DNA from: Carboxylicivirga mesophila
GTDB taxonomy: Bacteria > Bacteroidota > Bacteroidia > Bacteroidales > Marinilabiliaceae
DNA length: 64,000 nucleotides
Assembly (NCBI RefSeq): GCF_018271975.1
Contig: NZ_JAGUCN010000025.1
Span: forward strand, 1 to 64,000
Direction: 5' to 3'
Part shown: positions 61,879 through 64,000 of the stretch, piece after piece
How positions within the stretch are numbered: the first letter of the stretch is position 1
Layout: the number at the start of each line of letters is the position of its first letter
The notes under the pieces: model-generated
The model's input: only the letters and a program-made list of their open reading frames with translations
What the model was told of the DNA's origin: nothing
The model's database searches: none
Position numbers and translations under genes: made by a program

Positions 61879-63006
61879 ATGAGCAAAACAACACGCATTA
61901 GGCTTATCATCGTAGCCATAGTTGCATCAGCTATTGTGCTTACCGTCAAGTTCTGGCCCAAAGCTACCAAGCCTGCATTAGAAGTGAATTTGCAAAACAC
62001 AACCGGCATCAGCGACGGCCCCTATATCTTCCTGAATAAGGAGGATGCCCAAGTAAAATGGGTCATTAACGACTCTGCTTACACCCACACTTTATTGGCA
62101 TCCGATGATATACGCATTAATTCCGATGTGGATTATACATTCAATATCGATGAGCTGACTACTTTACTTACAGCTGTCCCCGCCCAATTTTCAAATGTTG
62201 AAAACATAGCTGTACTAAGTGATATTCATGGTCAGTACGATCTGTTCATCAGACTGCTTAAAGCCAACCACATCATCGACGCAACAGGCAATTGGCATTT
62301 TAAAAAAGGCCACCTGGTGATTATTGGCGATGCCTTTGACCGGGGCGATAAAGTGACCGAAACCTTGTGGCACATTATCAAACTAAGCGAACAAGCCCAT
62401 CAAGCAGGCGGAAGGGTACACTACCTGCTGGGCAACCATGATGTAATGGTTTTAAATGCCGACTTACGCTACATCAATGATAAATATACTGCGGTGGAGC
62501 AAGTAAGCCATCATAGCTACGACCAGCTTTTTGGCCCTCAAACCCTGATGGGCGAATGGCTGAGAGCCTGCCCTGTAGTACTTAAAATCAACGATATTGT
62601 ATTTAACCATGCAGGCTTATCAATGGAGATGGTCAGGCATAATTTAAGCATCAAAGCTATCAATACCACCTTTGCAGAACAGGTAATAGATAATCACCGT
62701 GACAGTACACGTGCTAGTGAGCATTTGTCGCTGCTGGCACGTTCAAATGGCCCCATCTGGTACCGTGGCTACTTTAAAGACACCACTCTGACTAATACCC
62801 ACATCGACTCCATTTTGAACCATTTTGAGGCGAATCAAATAGTGGTGGGCCACACATCCATGGAACAAATTGAGGTATTGTTTGACAAGCGCATATTGGC
62901 AGCTGACACATCCATAAAAAAGGGAGAAAATGGCGAATTGTTGCTGATAGAAGACGAACATTATTATAGAGCCGGATTAGATGGAGAGAAGCAGTTATTG
63001 TGGTAA
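61879..63006 (+). CDS. Membrane-anchored calcineurin-like metallophosphoesterase
   Basis: This 375-residue phosphatase has an N-terminal membrane anchor (about 8-27, IRLIIVAIVASAIVLTVKFW), so the enzyme domain faces the periplasm. The metal motifs are in order: SDIHGQYD (Asp115, His117), GDAFDRGD (Asp151), GNHD (Asn186-His187), then NHAGLS and VVGHTSM. The layout is close to Shewanella-like protein phosphatases (ShP/Shelph). The substrate could be phosphoproteins or phosphate esters. It follows the SusCD locus but is separated by a strong terminator. Confidence 0.87.
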   Translation: MSKTTRIRLIIVAIVASAIVLTVKFWPKATKPALEVNLQNTTGISDGPYIFLNKEDAQVKWVINDSAYTHTLLASDDIRINSDVDYTFNIDELTTLLTAVPAQFSNVENIAVLSDIHGQYDLFIRLLKANHIIDATGNWHFKKGHLVIIGDAFDRGDKVTETLWHIIKLSEQAHQAGGRVHYLLGNHDVMVLNADLRYINDKYTAVEQVSHHSYDQLFGPQTLMGEWLRACPVVLKINDIVFNHAGLSMEMVRHNLSIKAINTTFAEQVIDNHRDSTRASEHLSLLARSNGPIWYRGYFKDTTLTNTHIDSILNHFEANQIVVGHTSMEQIEVLFDKRILAADTSIKKGENGELLLIEDEHYYRAGLDGEKQLLW

Positions 63007-63013
63007 AATGATT

Positions 63014-63038
63014 AAAGGCCTTTATGAAAGGCCTTTTT
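63014..63038. terminator. Bidirectional terminator
   Basis: AAAGGCC (63014-63020) and GGCCTTT (63030-63036) pair around a 9-base loop with T or A runs on both sides. It lies between the converging phosphoesterase and kinase genes. Confidence 0.8.
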
Positions 63039-63059
63039 ATTGCCTCATATTATTGATAG

Positions 63060-64000
63060 CTATCGATTTGAGTAAGCTATTTCTTTTGAAACTTTAGGGT
63101 TAAATGGAGCCTGAGCTACCGGCAAAACAAAGTAAACACGTGTACCAATGCCTTCTTCTGATTGCACCCAAATATTGCCACCATGTCGCTCCACAAACTC
63201 CTTACACAAAATGAGCCCTAATCCGGTGCCCTTGGCTGACACATCTGAACTGATATAATAGGCTTCTTTCTTACTAAACAACTGCTGTACTTCGCTGGCT
63301 GTCATGCCATGCCCCTGATCAACAACCGAAAATTGCACCCCTTCTTCAATAACTTCAGCACTAATCTCTATCAGGCTATTATGCGGTGAATGCTTAATGG
63401 AGTTAGAAACCAGGTTACGAATGATTGTTCGAAACATATTGATATCAATCTTCAACGATAAAGAGGCCTCAATATTGATGTCAAAACGAATGCCTTTGCT
63501 GTTAATTGACTGGTCGAGCAGCTCAATGGTTTTTGTTACAACCGGTAAAATGGGCGTCAACAGAGGTTTAAATGTTATTTCACCCCGCTGTGAATTGGCC
63601 CAGGTTAAAAGATTCTCCAATAAATAATAAGCACTACTGGACGACTCTCGTGCCGTATTGAGCAAATTAGTGATATCCTGCGGCTCCAGCTCAGGCAGCT
63701 CCATGTATAACTCAACCAGTTCCTTTAATCCGCCAACCGGCCCTCTCAAATCGTGCCCAATAACCGATAATATTCGGTCTTTAGAACTATTCAATGATTC
63801 CAGTCGCTTATTAATCGTCAATATCTGCTGTTGTTTCTCTTTAAGGCGTTTATCCGCCTCATTCAGCCTCATCCATTGCCGCTTCATATAGAAGCCGTTG
63901 AAAAGAAGGATAAGTACAAATACCACAACAATGGCAATTATCACCTTGAGATTGCCCAGCTTTTCCTGCTGCAATTCATCTTTTTGCTGCAACAGGGCTA
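63060..64000 (-). CDS. Sensor histidine kinase, 5' end outside the window
   Basis: This is the C-terminal part of a sensor kinase; the frame stays open to the window edge, so the true start lies beyond 64000. Visible parts, counted from a TTG at 63992: a coiled-coil start (QQKDELQQEKL), one membrane segment (about 15-34), a second coiled coil, the H box SVIGHDLRGPVGGL, the N box NLVSNSIKHSP and the ATP lid VVDQGHGM and GTGLGLILCKEFVERHGG. No receiver domain follows. Kinases of this shape in Bacteroidota often carry N-terminal TPR repeats in the periplasm, which would be in the missing part. Confidence 0.9.
   Translation of the reverse strand, partial: ALLQQKDELQQEKLGNLKVIIAIVVVFVLILLFNGFYMKRQWMRLNEADKRLKEKQQQILTINKRLESLNSSKDRILSVIGHDLRGPVGGLKELVELYMELPELEPQDITNLLNTARESSSSAYYLLENLLTWANSQRGEITFKPLLTPILPVVTKTIELLDQSINSKGIRFDINIEASLSLKIDINMFRTIIRNLVSNSIKHSPHNSLIEISAEVIEEGVQFSVVDQGHGMTASEVQQLFSKKEAYYISSDVSAKGTGLGLILCKEFVERHGGNIWVQSEEGIGTRVYFVLPVAQAPFNPKVSKEIAYSNR

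Noticed and set aside
1-64000. tRNA, rRNA, prophage, insertion sequence or restriction/anti-phage systems
   Set aside because: I found no cloverleaf or rRNA-like stretches and no transposase, integrase, capsid, nuclease-methylase or toxin-antitoxin genes among the credible frames.

Overview
The window looks like a piece of a marine, polysaccharide- and protein-degrading Bacteroidota chromosome, probably Marinilabiliales or a relative. That placement is inferred from gene families and not from any rRNA or phylogeny. The evidence is three SusC/SusD outer-membrane pairs, several sulfatases, type IX secretion (T9SS) C-terminal domains, ECF sigma/FecR switches, a TonB receptor with a DUF4249 partner, and promoters of the Bacteroidota type (TTG, 17-19 bases, TAnnTTTG). 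No rRNA, tRNA, CRISPR array, insertion sequence or phage gene was seen.

Layout. 1-600: non-coding, with stacked inverted repeats and a row of four short hairpins. 609-17111: a sulfated-polysaccharide utilisation locus. On the minus strand are a T9SS-sorted carbohydrate-binding-like protein, two sulfatases and an SGNH esterase. On the plus strand are a 1257-residue fusion (glycoside hydrolase, sulfatase, binding module, T9SS tail), another sulfatase, then SusC and SusD. The two arms diverge from a 203-base region holding a 17-base inverted repeat. 17328: a 32-residue membrane peptide with its own terminator. 17500-24529: an Omp85-like barrel protein and a full RND efflux pump. 24865-28631: a free-standing ThrRS editing-domain protein, then a TonB receptor with a DUF4249 lipoprotein. 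28685-31647: a BlaI/M56 sensor pair whose sensor carries SusC-plug-like repeats. 31802-41144: mostly housekeeping genes (class II aldolase, amidase, nucleotidyltransferase, esterase, TldD/TldE, TrhO, ExoIII, thioesterase). 41422-49210 (minus): ECF sigma, FecR, STN-type SusC, SusD and a secreted M43 metalloprotease. 49337-53855: alkaline phosphatase, an LMW phosphatase/fructosamine kinase pair, a sugar MFS transporter and a UPF0158 protein. 54066-61687 (plus): a second ECF/FecR/SusC/SusD set with a Crp/Fnr regulator between sigma and FecR. 61879-63006: a metallophosphoesterase. 63060 to the end: a truncated histidine kinase.

How it fits together. In the first locus, desulfation (four sulfatase domains of at least three kinds), deacylation (SGNH) and one glycosidase domain would trim a sulfated glycan outside or in the periplasm, and the SusCD pair would import it. 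Of these, only the fusion protein and its binding-like partner carry T9SS tails. The two ECF-controlled loci are built for signal-dependent uptake: cargo binding at SusCD, STN contact with FecR, release of sigma. One of them brings a protease and no glycosidase, which suggests a protein or glycoprotein as cargo. The other brings no degradative enzyme at all.
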